DNA of 64,000 nucleotides from Hyphomonadaceae bacterium UBA5336. Lineage in GTDB: Bacteria; Pseudomonadota; Alphaproteobacteria; Caulobacterales; Hyphomonadaceae. The translations under genes and the position numbers were made by a program. Under the pieces are notes generated by a model, which made no database searches, was not told where the DNA came from, and worked only from the letters and a program-made list of their open reading frames with translations. How positions within the stretch are numbered: position 1 is the first letter of the stretch; each line of letters begins with the position of its first letter. Below, in pieces: positions 8,248 through 17,151 of this stretch. Location of the stretch: NCBI GenBank assembly GCA_002408125.1, contig DHQO01000021.1:1-64000 (forward strand), in the 5' to 3' direction.

Positions 8248-9156
8248 ATGATGAAATATATTCCAGCGATCAGCCTCGGTCTGTCTCTGGTGTTGGGCAT
8301 AGCGGCATATCTCCTGCTCCGGGCAGGCCCGGCGGAGTCTTCTCCGGCGGGTGTGGCCTCCGTGCAGGTGGCCCAGGTCCAGGAACCGGAAACCGTCACC
8401 GTGTTGGTCCTGAAGGATGTGATCGAGGCCGGCATGCCGGTTACGCCCGATCTGGTGCGCACGCGCGACTGGCCGGCCGAGCACCTGCCCGAAGGCGCGC
8501 TGACCCACACCACCGATCTCTATGGCCCCACGGGCACGCCGTTCTTTGCGCAGATGAACATGATCGCCGGCGAAGTGCTGGTGACCGAAAAGCTCGCTGA
8601 GGTGCCGCCGCGCCGCATGCTGTCGAAGGAAATCCCGGACGGGTTCCGCGCGGTCTCCATCGCCGTGACCACCGAGACCGGCGTGGCCGGCTTCGTGCTG
8701 CCGGGCGACCGGGTGGATATCACCGCCTTCGTGCCCCAGCCGGGCCGCACCGGGCCGGATGCCTATCGCTCGCGTCCGCTCCTGGAAGGCGCGCTGGTGC
8801 TCGGCATCGACCAGATCATGGGCAATGAGGTCGAGGGCGCCATGCCGTCGAGCCTCGTGACCCTCGCTCTGAAGCCGGAGGATGCCCAGAAGGTCACCGC
8901 GGCTTCGCGCGAAAGCCGGCTGGGCCTTGCCCTGATCGGCCAGAAAGAACTTGATAATGAGGAAGAGGAAACACCGGAGGAGGTCCGCCCCGCGCCGCGT
9001 CCGGTGATCTATCGCGCGCCGCCCCCGCCGGCCCGTCCGGATACCGCTCGCGTCACAGTGGTGCACGGCACGCGCGCTCAGACGGTGACCACGCCGGTAG
9101 AAGAGGAAGACAAGGCAGAAGATGGCGAGCCGATGGAAATCGGGGCAGGCTCATGA
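8248..9156 (+). CDS. cpaB: Flp/Tad pilus assembly protein CpaB (RcpC)
   Basis: CpaB is an inner-membrane-anchored periplasmic protein thought to stabilise the Tad secretin. After an N-terminal transmembrane helix (IPAISLGLSLVLGIAAYLLL) there is a SAF domain (LVLKDVIEAGMPVTPDLVRTRDWP) and the RcpC region (VSIAVTTETGVAGFVLPGDRVDI). The C-terminal 60 residues are Pro/Glu-rich and probably disordered. A GTG at 8224 is in frame, but the ATG at 8248 has GAGGGG seven bases upstream and directly precedes the hydrophobic segment; the next codon is also ATG. It opens the plus-strand Tad operon. Confidence 0.93.
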   Translation: MMKYIPAISLGLSLVLGIAAYLLLRAGPAESSPAGVASVQVAQVQEPETVTVLVLKDVIEAGMPVTPDLVRTRDWPAEHLPEGALTHTTDLYGPTGTPFFAQMNMIAGEVLVTEKLAEVPPRRMLSKEIPDGFRAVSIAVTTETGVAGFVLPGDRVDITAFVPQPGRTGPDAYRSRPLLEGALVLGIDQIMGNEVEGAMPSSLVTLALKPEDAQKVTAASRESRLGLALIGQKELDNEEEETPEEVRPAPRPVIYRAPPPPARPDTARVTVVHGTRAQTVTTPVEEEDKAEDGEPMEIGAGS

Positions 9157-10436
9157 TCCGCAGTTTCGTCATCATCTTCGTGCTGGCCGTGGCGGCGCTT
9201 GCCCCGCGTGCGGCCGCCTGGACCGAGCTCAAGGCAGACGAGGGCGCTCCGGTGCTCACCCTGGAAAAAAGCCGCTCCACCGTGGTGCAGACCGACCGGC
9301 CCTTTTCCATGATCGTGCTGTCGGATCCGCAGATCGCCGAGACCATGGTCACCACCGACCGTTCCTTCTTCGTGCGCGGCCTGCAGCCGGGCGACACCAC
9401 GATCCTGCTCTATGACGAGGACGGTCATCTGGTTGAGATGATCACGCTCGATGTCACCATGGGTCTCGATTCCCTGCGCCGGGATCTCGACAATCTCCTG
9501 CCGGGTGAGGACATCATGATCTATCCGGTTCATGACGGCGTGTTCCTCGATGGCCGGGTGACCACAGCCGCCGCTGCCGACATGGCACTGCAGGTGGCCG
9601 AGCGCCATGTGCCCGGCGGTGTCGCGAACGGCCTGACGATCCGCGAGAGCCAGCAGGTCATGCTGGAAGTGCGCTTCATCGAGGCGGGCCGGGACACGGT
9701 GAAGGAGATCGGCTTCGGCAATTCATTCGATGCCAATGACGTCACAGGCAGCACGGCAGGCGGTCTGGTTTCCGGGCTGGCCGGAAAATCGGTTGTCACC
9801 TTCACCAATATCGCGGGGGAAAATCTCGACCTGCAGCTCAGCGCGCTGGAATCGCGCGGCATGATCCGCACACTCGCCCGGCCGAACCTGATCGCGCTGT
9901 CGGGCGACACGGCCAGCTTTCTGGCTGGCGGAGAGATCCCGATCCCGGTGGCCGGCGAGGACGGCGCCGTTTCGATTTCCTATCGCGATTTCGGTGTCAG
10001 CCTGGAGTTCACACCCACCGTGCTTGGCGAGGGCCTTGTGAACCTTGAAGTCTCGCCCGAGGTCAGCGCGCTCGATACGCGCAATGGTGTGCGCAGCGCG
10101 GGCGTCTCCGTGCCGGCCCTGTCGGTGCGCCGGGCCAATACCACGGTCGAGCTGCGCGACGGGCAAGCCTTCGCCATTGCGGGACTGTTGCAGAACAGCT
10201 TCGAGACCGATGCGGTGAACACCCCGTGGGTCGCCGATATCCCGATCCTCGGTGCGCTGTTCTCCTCGCGCCGCTTCCAGCGCAGGGAGACCGAACTGGT
10301 GATCATCGTCACCCCGCGCCTGGTCCAGCCAGTGGCGCATGTAAACGACATCGCTACGCCGCACGACGCCTTCGAGGCCCCCAGCGAAACCCAGATCTTC
10401 CTGGAAGGGCGCACGGTTTCCGTGCCCGGCAGCTGA
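9153..10436 (+). CDS. cpaC: Tad pilus secretin CpaC (RcpA)
   Basis: The outer-membrane secretin for Flp pili. A signal peptide (FVIIFVLAVAALAPRAAA) leads into the pilus-assembly N-terminal domain (LEKSRSTVVQTDRPFSMIVLSDP, FVRGLQPGDTTILLYD), then a short BON-like segment, then the secretin core with VMLEVRFIEAGRDTVKEIG and the C-terminal GILQNS-type block (FAIAGLLQNSFETDAVNTPWVADIPILGALF followed by ELVIIVTPRLV). Length (427) is normal. The start overlaps the cpaB stop as ATGA. Confidence 0.95.
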   Translation: MIRSFVIIFVLAVAALAPRAAAWTELKADEGAPVLTLEKSRSTVVQTDRPFSMIVLSDPQIAETMVTTDRSFFVRGLQPGDTTILLYDEDGHLVEMITLDVTMGLDSLRRDLDNLLPGEDIMIYPVHDGVFLDGRVTTAAAADMALQVAERHVPGGVANGLTIRESQQVMLEVRFIEAGRDTVKEIGFGNSFDANDVTGSTAGGLVSGLAGKSVVTFTNIAGENLDLQLSALESRGMIRTLARPNLIALSGDTASFLAGGEIPIPVAGEDGAVSISYRDFGVSLEFTPTVLGEGLVNLEVSPEVSALDTRNGVRSAGVSVPALSVRRANTTVELRDGQAFAIAGLLQNSFETDAVNTPWVADIPILGALFSSRRFQRRETELVIIVTPRLVQPVAHVNDIATPHDAFEAPSETQIFLEGRTVSVPGS

Positions 10437-10451
10437 TCGCAGGAGAGATCC

Positions 10452-10679
10452 ATGACACGTAAAATGCGTCCTTTCGCCCTCATCCTGTGCGCCCTGTCTG
10501 CGGCCTGCGCGAGCCACGACTATCGTGACGTGGAACTGCTCGGCGCGGCGACGGACAGGAACATCGCGCTGCAATCGGTCCGCGATGTGAATACCCCGAA
10601 CTACCAGTCCATCGATGGCGGTGAAGGCGGTTCGAGTGCCAAGGCCGTGGCCGCCCTGCGCGAAGAGAAAGCCAGCTGA
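10452..10679 (+). CDS. Small lipoprotein resembling the C-terminal part of CpaD
   Basis: A 75-residue lipoprotein with a lipobox ending SAAC (Cys19). The mature part, GAATDRNIALQSVRDVNTPN and then GGEGGSSAKAVAALRE, resembles the tail motif of CpaD-type Tad lipoproteins (a GxATxxNIA segment followed by an AVAALR-like helix), but the larger body of CpaD is missing. Its place between the secretin and cpaE is where cpaD sits in Caulobacter. It may be a minimal pilotin or secretin partner. The stop overlaps the cpaE ATG by one base. Confidence 0.7.
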   Translation: MTRKMRPFALILCALSAACASHDYRDVELLGAATDRNIALQSVRDVNTPNYQSIDGGEGGSSAKAVAALREEKAS

Positions 10680-11833
10680 TGGGGCGTAGTGAATCCTCCT
10701 TCTCCTGGCTCGCCATGCTGGTTGATCACGGCAGTCTCTCGCTGCTGGCGGAAGACGGCTGGAGCCTTGTCAACCTGACGGAAGCTGCGCGCAATCCCGG
10801 CAGTAGCGAACTGCCGGGCGACATGGTCGTGATCGACTATCGCCAGCCCGGCGCGCAAACGCTGCTTGAGGCTTATGCCCTGCGCCGTCCGGAAGTCGGG
10901 TTCCTGCTGATCGGGGACGATCTGCCGGCCCAAGCGGTGCGCGCGCTGTTCCGGTTTGCCGCCTCCGACGTGCTCAGCGCGGGCGCGACGCCGGAAATGA
11001 TCACGGCGGCCTGCAGGGGACTGGCGGGCCAGATCCGCAAGACCGGCGAGACGAAGAATTCCAGCATGTGCTGGGCCATGCGCGGGGCAGTTGGCGGGGC
11101 CGGGGTGACAACGCTGGCCATCGAGCTGGCCTTTGCCGTGCAACAGCGCCATCCCACCTGGCAGGTCGGCCTGATCGATCTCAACCTCACCGATGGAATG
11201 AGCGCGGCCTTCCTGGACGGCCAGAAAAAGCTCGATGTCGCGGGCCTGTGCGCCGCGCCGGAGCGGATCGATCCGACCCTCCTGCGCGCCTATTCCTGGG
11301 AGCATGAGAAAGGCATCTATCTCATGGCCGCGCCCCGGGCGCCGCTGGCCGAGGATGTTGCCACACGCGACGGCGTGCTGCGTCTGCTCGATGTCGCCTG
11401 CGGAATGTTCGATCATGTGGTGGTCGACATGCCGCGCCATCGGACGCCCTGGACCGATCCGATCCTTGCCGCCGTAGACGAGGTGCTGGTGGTCAGCGAG
11501 CTGACCGTGCCGAGCCTGCACGCGGCTGGCGATCTCTGCCGCGAGATCGACGCGATCCGCATAGGCGCCGCGCCCTCCCGGCTGGTGCTCAACCGCATGT
11601 TCGCCAAGCGCAGCCACCGCCACAGCTTCCCCATCGACAAGGCCGAACGCGCCATTCATCGCAAGATTGATTTCACCGTGCGCTCTGACTGGGATTCAGC
11701 CCGCATGGCCGCCAATCTCGGCATGCCCATCGCGCAGGTGAAAGCCCGTAGCCCGCTGGTGAGAGATGTCGCGAGTCTCGCCGGTGTCCTGTCCGGAGAG
11801 AGCGAAGCCGACACTGAGAGGGATGCGGCCTGA
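10679..11833 (+). CDS. cpaE: Tad pilus localisation protein CpaE (TadZ)
   Basis: A ParA/MinD-like protein (384 aa) that positions the Tad machine at the pole. The N-terminal 120 residues form a receiver-like domain (VDHGSLSLLAEDGW, DYRQPG, FLLIGDDLPAQAVRALFRFAASDVL). The ATPase-like domain has a deviant P-loop GGAGVTTLAIELA in which the usual lysine is absent, as often seen in this family, then VGLIDLNL (Walker A') and DHVVVDMPRH. It overlaps cpaF by one base (TGATG). Confidence 0.9.
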   Translation: MGRSESSFSWLAMLVDHGSLSLLAEDGWSLVNLTEAARNPGSSELPGDMVVIDYRQPGAQTLLEAYALRRPEVGFLLIGDDLPAQAVRALFRFAASDVLSAGATPEMITAACRGLAGQIRKTGETKNSSMCWAMRGAVGGAGVTTLAIELAFAVQQRHPTWQVGLIDLNLTDGMSAAFLDGQKKLDVAGLCAAPERIDPTLLRAYSWEHEKGIYLMAAPRAPLAEDVATRDGVLRLLDVACGMFDHVVVDMPRHRTPWTDPILAAVDEVLVVSELTVPSLHAAGDLCREIDAIRIGAAPSRLVLNRMFAKRSHRHSFPIDKAERAIHRKIDFTVRSDWDSARMAANLGMPIAQVKARSPLVRDVASLAGVLSGESEADTERDAA

Positions 11834-13209
11834 TGGGACGGTTCACCGCGATATTGCCCCCTGGCGCGCCGGCAGTCCAAACGGCCGAGCCTGCGCCCGC
11901 GCCCAAGCCGGCCCCGGTCCCCAAGGCGCCAGGCCGCGAGATGCAGATGCTGGATGCCAAGCTGCGCATCCATGCCCGCCTGATCGATGAGCTGGACCTG
12001 TCGGCCATTGAGCGGCTGGACGAAACGCAACTGCGCGCCCAGGTGCGCCAGATCGTGTTCGAGATCATCCGCACCGAAGATCTCGCGCTGTCGGCGGCGG
12101 AAGAAGCCAGCTTCGCCGATGCCGTCTTCGACGAGATGACCGGCCTCGGCCCCATTGAACCGCTGCTCAAGGACGATTCCATCGCCGATATCCTGATCAA
12201 TGGCGCCGAGCAGGTCTATATCGAGCGCGGCGGTGAGCTGGAGCTGGCGCCGGTCCGCTTTGCCGACAATGATCACCTTCTGCGGATCGTGAACCGGATT
12301 GTCGCCGGTGTCGGGCGCCGCGTGGATGAGAGCCAGCCGCTGGTCGATGCGCGCCTCGCAGACGGCTCGCGCGTCAACGCCGCGATCTCGCCGATTGCGA
12401 TTGATGGCCCGCTGGTCTCGATCCGGAAGTTCAAGAAGAACCCGCTCACCTTGGACAAGCTGGTCGGTTTCGGCGCCATGCCCCAGGCCATGGCCGACTT
12501 CATCGCCGGCGCCGTGAAGTGCCGGGCCTCGACCATCATTTCCGGCGGTACGGGCTCGGGCAAGACAACGCTTCTGAATGCGCTTTCGGCCTCGATCAGT
12601 CACAAGGAGCGCCTGATCACCATCGAGGACGCGGCCGAACTGCAACTGATGCAGCCGCATGTCGCGCGCATGGAAACCCGGCCGCCGAACATCGAGGGCA
12701 AGGGCGAGATCAAGCAGCGCGAACTGGTGAAGAACGCCCTTCGGATGCGGCCGGACCGCGTGATCCTCGGCGAGGTGCGTTCCGAGGAAGCCTTCGACAT
12801 GCTTCAGGCAATGAATACTGGTCATGAAGGCTCCATGGCCACCATTCACGCCAACAATCCGCGCGATGCTATCACACGGCTTGAGCAGATGGTCGCCATG
12901 GGTGGGCTGAAGATTTCCGAGGATGCGATCCGCGGCCAGATCGCGGCGGCGGTGAACTTCATCGTCCAGGCCACACGCATGTCGGACGGTTCGCGCAAGG
13001 TGATCTCCATCGCCGAGATCACCGGCATGGAGGGTCGCATCGTGCAGATGCAGGAAATCTTCAAATTCGAGCGCACCCATACCGATGATGACGGCAAGGT
13101 GCATGGGCGCTTCCGCGCCACCGGCATCCGTCCGAAATTTCTCGATGAGATGAACCGGCGCGGCGTCTTCATGCCCGAACACATGTTCGACCCCGCCACG
13201 GAGCTCTGA
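11833..13209 (+). CDS. cpaF: Tad pilus secretion ATPase CpaF (TadA)
   Basis: The hexameric ATPase (458 aa) that powers pilus extension and, in many systems, retraction. The Walker A motif is GGTGSGKTT (residues 238-246), followed by ITIEDAAELQL (Asp box), NALRMRPDRVILGEVRSEEAFDMLQAMNTGHEGS (Walker B and His box) and STIHAN-like ATIHANNPRDAI. The N-terminal Pro/Ala-rich 40 residues are probably flexible. It is coupled to cpaE at the start and lies 5 bases before tadB. Confidence 0.96.
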   Translation: MGRFTAILPPGAPAVQTAEPAPAPKPAPVPKAPGREMQMLDAKLRIHARLIDELDLSAIERLDETQLRAQVRQIVFEIIRTEDLALSAAEEASFADAVFDEMTGLGPIEPLLKDDSIADILINGAEQVYIERGGELELAPVRFADNDHLLRIVNRIVAGVGRRVDESQPLVDARLADGSRVNAAISPIAIDGPLVSIRKFKKNPLTLDKLVGFGAMPQAMADFIAGAVKCRASTIISGGTGSGKTTLLNALSASISHKERLITIEDAAELQLMQPHVARMETRPPNIEGKGEIKQRELVKNALRMRPDRVILGEVRSEEAFDMLQAMNTGHEGSMATIHANNPRDAITRLEQMVAMGGLKISEDAIRGQIAAAVNFIVQATRMSDGSRKVISIAEITGMEGRIVQMQEIFKFERTHTDDDGKVHGRFRATGIRPKFLDEMNRRGVFMPEHMFDPATEL

Positions 13210-13214
13210 GGGCG

Positions 13215-14207
13215 ATGGATCTGGACGCCTTCAATCTCGATCCGTCACGCCTTGAGCCGCATGTGAGTTTGGCAATAGTTATTGGTGTGGGTGCGCTGAT
13301 CCTGTTCGTTCAGGCCTGTATTGGCCTGTTCAGCCAGGCACGTACGCGTCAGATCATGAACCGACGTCTGAAGTTCAAGGAACGCACCGAAAGCACCAAG
13401 GAACTGATCGTCGAGCTGCGCCGCCAGCGCGCCCTCGACGAGGACGGTAATTTCAAGCTGGCGGTAAAGTGGCTCAACCGTCTGATCACGCGGTCGGGCG
13501 TGCCGTTCAAGCCGGTGCAGTGGGGAGCCATGTCGGCCGGCTTCGCCGGGCTGGTCTTCGCAGTGATCTATGCTCGGCTCGGAAACCTGCCTTTGGCAAT
13601 AGTCATTGCTGTTGTGCTCTATTTCGGGGCGCCCATTATCGTCCTCAAATTCCTCGCCGGACGGCGCGCGAAGAAGCTCGCCAAGCAATTGCCCGATGCC
13701 CTGCAGATCGTGGTGCGCAGCCTGGAGGCCGGCCACCCCGTGCCCGGCGCGATCGCGCTTGTGGCGCGCGAGATGCCGGACCCGATTGGCTCGGAATTCG
13801 GTATGGCTGCCGATGAGATGTCTTACGGATTTTCGCTCACAGTCGCCGTGGAGCGCCTTGCCCACCGCGCTGGCGACCCGGATGTGGACCTGTTCGCGGC
13901 CACTGTGCGCCTGCAGGAACGCACCGGCGGCAATCTCTGTGACCTGCTCAAGACCAATGCCCATACCGTGCGCGAGCGTCAGACCCTGCGCCTGAAAGTG
14001 AAGGCGGCGTCGGCCGAGGGGCGGGCCTCCGCACTCATTCTGACGGCCGCGCCTTTTGTCGTGATGTCGGCAGTGCATCTGTTGCGCCCTGAATTCTACG
14101 GCCTCGTCGCCGGCGAGCCGCTGTTCAAGCATTGCATGATCGGCTTCGGCATCTGGATGGTAATCGGCAATGTCATCATGAACCGCATGATCAATTTCAG
14201 GTTCTAG
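13215..14207 (+). CDS. tadB: Tad pilus inner-membrane platform protein TadB (CpaG)
   Basis: A polytopic inner-membrane protein of the T2SS GspF fold (330 aa). It has an N-terminal helix (VSLAIVIGVGALILFVQACIG), two further helices near residues 105-150, then the cytoplasmic GspF domain (LPDALQIVVRSLEAGHPVPGAI, ERTGGNLCDLLKTNAHTVRERQ) and C-terminal helices. It pairs with TadC to form the platform around the pilin. It follows cpaF by 5 bases and precedes tadC by 7. Confidence 0.93.
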   Translation: MDLDAFNLDPSRLEPHVSLAIVIGVGALILFVQACIGLFSQARTRQIMNRRLKFKERTESTKELIVELRRQRALDEDGNFKLAVKWLNRLITRSGVPFKPVQWGAMSAGFAGLVFAVIYARLGNLPLAIVIAVVLYFGAPIIVLKFLAGRRAKKLAKQLPDALQIVVRSLEAGHPVPGAIALVAREMPDPIGSEFGMAADEMSYGFSLTVAVERLAHRAGDPDVDLFAATVRLQERTGGNLCDLLKTNAHTVRERQTLRLKVKAASAEGRASALILTAAPFVVMSAVHLLRPEFYGLVAGEPLFKHCMIGFGIWMVIGNVIMNRMINFRF

Positions 14208-14214
14208 GCGCGCG

Positions 14215-15150
14215 ATGGCAGACCTTCTCTCTTCTGCGAATCTCGGGCTACTGGTCCTGGCCGTTGCGCTGCTGGCAGCCGCGCCGGGCGTGGTGGCAAT
14301 TGTGCGCGCCTCGGGAGTGGCTTCGAGGATCGATCTCAGGCTCGCCCGCCGGCCAGCGACCCAGAGCGAGGGACACACGGGCGGCCAGGCCGGCAAGCGC
14401 ATGGCTGACCGGCTCGGCAGTCTCGCCGCACGCGCCGCGCCAAAGAACAAGGGCGAGACCAGCGAGATCCGCTTCCGCCTCCTGCGCGCGCGTTACACAC
14501 ATCCGCAGGCCGTGCCGCTGTTTTATGGCGCACGGCTGGTCTGCCTTGCGGCCTTCCCGGTGGCCTTTTTCATCGCCGTGCCCTTCCTGCCGGACAGTCT
14601 GCCGGGCTGGTTTCCGCTGGCAGGTTCGGGCTTCCTCGCCCTGTTCGGGCTGATGTTGCCAGGCATTCTCGTGGATCGCCGTATCCAGAAGGCCGAGCTG
14701 GAATGCTCGGACGGCTTTCCCGATATGATGGACCTGCTGGTCGCCTGCGTGGAGGCCGGCCTCAGCCTCGACGCCGCCGTGCTGCGCGTATCGGAAGAAC
14801 TGGAATCGCGCCACCGGGAACTGTCGCTGAACCTCAAGACACTGGCGCTGGAGATGCGCGCCGGCCGTGCGCGCAAGGCCGCCTGGCGTGCCTTTGCCGA
14901 CCGGGTCGGGCTGGAGGAGGCCAGTTCTCTGGCCACCATGCTGCGGCAATCCGAAGAAATGGGGACAAGCCTTGGCGAAACGCTGCGCGTCTTTTCCAGC
15001 GATATGCGTCAGCGCCGCATGTTGATGGCCGAGGAAAAGGCCATGGCCCTGCCGGCCAAGATGACCGTGCCGCTGATCCTGTTCGTGTTCCCGGTGCTGC
15101 TCGGCGTGCTGATCGTGCCGGCGATCATCCGCTTCCAGTCCTTCATGTAA
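14215..15150 (+). CDS. tadC: Tad pilus inner-membrane platform protein TadC (CpaH)
   Basis: Second GspF-fold platform protein (311 aa): helices at about 5-28 and 105-145, the domain FPDMMDLLVACVEAGLSLDAAVLRVSEEL with SLATMLRQSEEMGTSLGETLRVFS, and C-terminal helices (MTVPLILFVFPVLLGVLIVPAIIRF). It ends the Tad cluster here: no tadD, TadE/F/G pseudopilins or pilin follow. Its stop overlaps the convergent metC-like gene by 8 bases. Confidence 0.93.
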   Translation: MADLLSSANLGLLVLAVALLAAAPGVVAIVRASGVASRIDLRLARRPATQSEGHTGGQAGKRMADRLGSLAARAAPKNKGETSEIRFRLLRARYTHPQAVPLFYGARLVCLAAFPVAFFIAVPFLPDSLPGWFPLAGSGFLALFGLMLPGILVDRRIQKAELECSDGFPDMMDLLVACVEAGLSLDAAVLRVSEELESRHRELSLNLKTLALEMRAGRARKAAWRAFADRVGLEEASSLATMLRQSEEMGTSLGETLRVFSSDMRQRRMLMAEEKAMALPAKMTVPLILFVFPVLLGVLIVPAIIRFQSFM

Positions 15151-16297
15151 GCCGGGCGAAGGCCTGATCGAGATCGGCCTCAAGGTCTTCCACGGCTTCC
15201 AGCCCAGCATGGATACGCAACAGGGGCCCCTCGAAGGGTGGCTCAGGCGCGAAGGCGCGGTTGAGCTGAGCATCGCACGGGATGATCAGGCTCTCATACC
15301 CGCCCCAGGAAAAGCCCATGCCGAACAGCTCCAGCGCGCTGAGCATGGCGTTCAGTTTTGCCTCCGGCACGGGATTCAGCACCACGCCGAAGAGGCCGCA
15401 GCTTCCGGTAAAATCGCGCTCCCAAAGGGCGTGATCGGGATGATCGGGCAGGGCAGGGTGGATGACGCGCGCCACCTCGGGCCGCGCCGCCAGCCATTCG
15501 GCCAGCGCCAGACCGCTCTCCTGGTGGCGGGCAAGGCGCGTCTCCAGCGTGCGCAGGCCGCGCAGGGCCGTGTAGGCTTCCTCCGGCCCGAGGGCGATGC
15601 CCCAGTCGTCGCTGCAGGCTTCGATCTTGGCGGCAAGATCGGCGCGTCGCGTCATCACCGCGCCGCCAAAGGAATCGGCATGGCCGACGACATATTTCGT
15701 GAGCGCCTGGACCGAGATGTCCACGCCCAGCGCCAGCGGCCTGTGGAAGAGGCCGGCGCCCCAGGTATTGTCGAGAATGGTGATGAGGCCATGTTCGGCG
15801 GCAAGGCCCACCATCATTTGCGTGTCGGGCAGTTCGAATGTCAGCGAACCGGGGCTCTCCAGGATGATGGCTTTTGTCTCGGGACGGATCTGCGCTGCGA
15901 GCGCGGCAGCATCCGCCCGTGTGGGAAACCGCGTGATGGAGATTCCCATCGCTTTCAGGCGCCGCTCGCAAAAGCGCCGTGTTGGGCCGTAAATACTGTC
16001 CTGGACGAGGGCATGATCGCCGGAGTCCAGCACTGACCCGATGGCCAGCGCTGCGGCCGAGAGCCCGTTCATGGTCAGGCGCACATGCTCCGCGCCTTCC
16101 AGCGTGGCGAGGCCGGCTTCCAATTCGCGGTGAACGCCCAGCCCCATGCGGCCATAGCCGGGCTTGCGCGAATAGAGCGCTTCGGGATCGGAGAAGATCA
16201 CCGTGGAGGCGCGCTCAAGCGGCGGGTTCACCGTGGGCGGGTCGAGCCGGGTGCCACGCGTGTGGATGAGGCGGGTGGAGGGCTTGCGGGTGGTCAA
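15143..16297 (-). CDS. metC: Cystathionine beta-lyase (Cys/Met PLP enzyme)
   Basis: A fold-type I PLP enzyme of the Cys/Met metabolism family, most like cystathionine beta-lyase, which makes homocysteine from cystathionine. It has TRLIHTRGTRLDPPTVNPPLERASTVIF at the start, YGRMGLGVHRELE, the PLP-lysine region VQALTKYVVGHADSFGGA, and the C-terminal MGFSWGGYESLIIP typical of MetC. I choose the TTG at 16297 (giving 384 residues) because it overlaps the sseA stop as TTGA and matches where family members begin; an in-frame ATG at 16351 would add a Pro/Arg-rich stretch inside sseA. A cystathionine gamma-lyase-type activity cannot be excluded. Confidence 0.87.
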   Translation of the reverse strand: MTTRKPSTRLIHTRGTRLDPPTVNPPLERASTVIFSDPEALYSRKPGYGRMGLGVHRELEAGLATLEGAEHVRLTMNGLSAAALAIGSVLDSGDHALVQDSIYGPTRRFCERRLKAMGISITRFPTRADAAALAAQIRPETKAIILESPGSLTFELPDTQMMVGLAAEHGLITILDNTWGAGLFHRPLALGVDISVQALTKYVVGHADSFGGAVMTRRADLAAKIEACSDDWGIALGPEEAYTALRGLRTLETRLARHQESGLALAEWLAARPEVARVIHPALPDHPDHALWERDFTGSCGLFGVVLNPVPEAKLNAMLSALELFGMGFSWGGYESLIIPCDAQLNRAFAPEPPFEGPLLRIHAGLEAVEDLEADLDQAFARLT

Positions 16298-17145
16298 CGT
16301 CCGGGGCCGGTCTCGATCGGGTAGTTGTCGCTGGTGGCCCATTCCGTCCACGAGCCGTCATAGACGCCGGCATTGTGGCCGAGCCGGGCGAGGGCGAGGG
16401 CGAGGTTGGCTGCCGTGACGCCAGAGCCGCAGCTGGTGATCACCGGCCCGTCAATCTCGCCGAACAGCGCTTCCAGCGCTTCAGGCGATTTCATCGTGCC
16501 GTCCTCATTGAGCAGGTCGACCGAGCAGATATTGCGCGAGCCGGGGATATGGCCCGACGGCACGCCCTTGCGCGGTTCGGGGGCTTCGCCCATGAATCGG
16601 CCCGGCGGGCGGGCATCGATGATGTCGACATTGCCGGCTTCCATCGCATCCTTCACCTGCTCGCGCGTCTTCACGATGTCCGTGCGAAAGCGCGGGGTGA
16701 AATGCCGGTCGGTAACGATGGGCGCCATGTCTTCCAGCTCGCCGCCAGCCGCTTCCCAGGCCTTCAGCCCGCCATCGAGCACGCGCACATCCGTGGCCCC
16801 CATGGCGCGCAGCATCCACCAGACGCGGGCCGAGGCCATGAGATTGTTGCGGTCATAGACGACCAGACGGTTGCCGTCCCCGATGCCCATCTTGCGAACG
16901 CGCGAGGCGAAGAACACCGTGTTGGGCAGCATGTGCGGCACGTCAGTCTCGTGGTCGCAGATCTCGTCGATGTCGAAGAAGACCGCGCCGGGAATATGCC
17001 CGGCCTCGTAGTGGCGGCGCGCCAGCCCCTGGCTCTCGGGAGTAGGGATATACCAGGTCGCCTCGATGACGCGCACATCGGGCGCATCCATGTGCGACAT
17101 CAGCCATTCGGCGCTGACCAGTGGATCGGGCTCGCGATAGGGCAT
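16294..17145 (-). CDS. sseA: 3-mercaptopyruvate sulfurtransferase (two-domain rhodanese)
   Basis: A tandem rhodanese protein (283 aa) that transfers sulfur from 3-mercaptopyruvate to thiophilic acceptors. The catalytic loop is SCGSGVTA with Cys239; a CGSGVT-type loop is the pattern of mercaptopyruvate rather than thiosulfate transferases. The N-terminal structural domain has EATWYIP and ARRHYEAGHIPGAVFFDID; the second has IDARPPGRF and SGHIPGSRN. It is the middle gene of a cysK-sseA-metC minus-strand operon, six bases after cysK. Confidence 0.93.
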   Translation of the reverse strand: MPYREPDPLVSAEWLMSHMDAPDVRVIEATWYIPTPESQGLARRHYEAGHIPGAVFFDIDEICDHETDVPHMLPNTVFFASRVRKMGIGDGNRLVVYDRNNLMASARVWWMLRAMGATDVRVLDGGLKAWEAAGGELEDMAPIVTDRHFTPRFRTDIVKTREQVKDAMEAGNVDIIDARPPGRFMGEAPEPRKGVPSGHIPGSRNICSVDLLNEDGTMKSPEALEALFGEIDGPVITSCGSGVTAANLALALARLGHNAGVYDGSWTEWATSDNYPIETGPGR

Positions 17146-17151
17146 GGCTCT

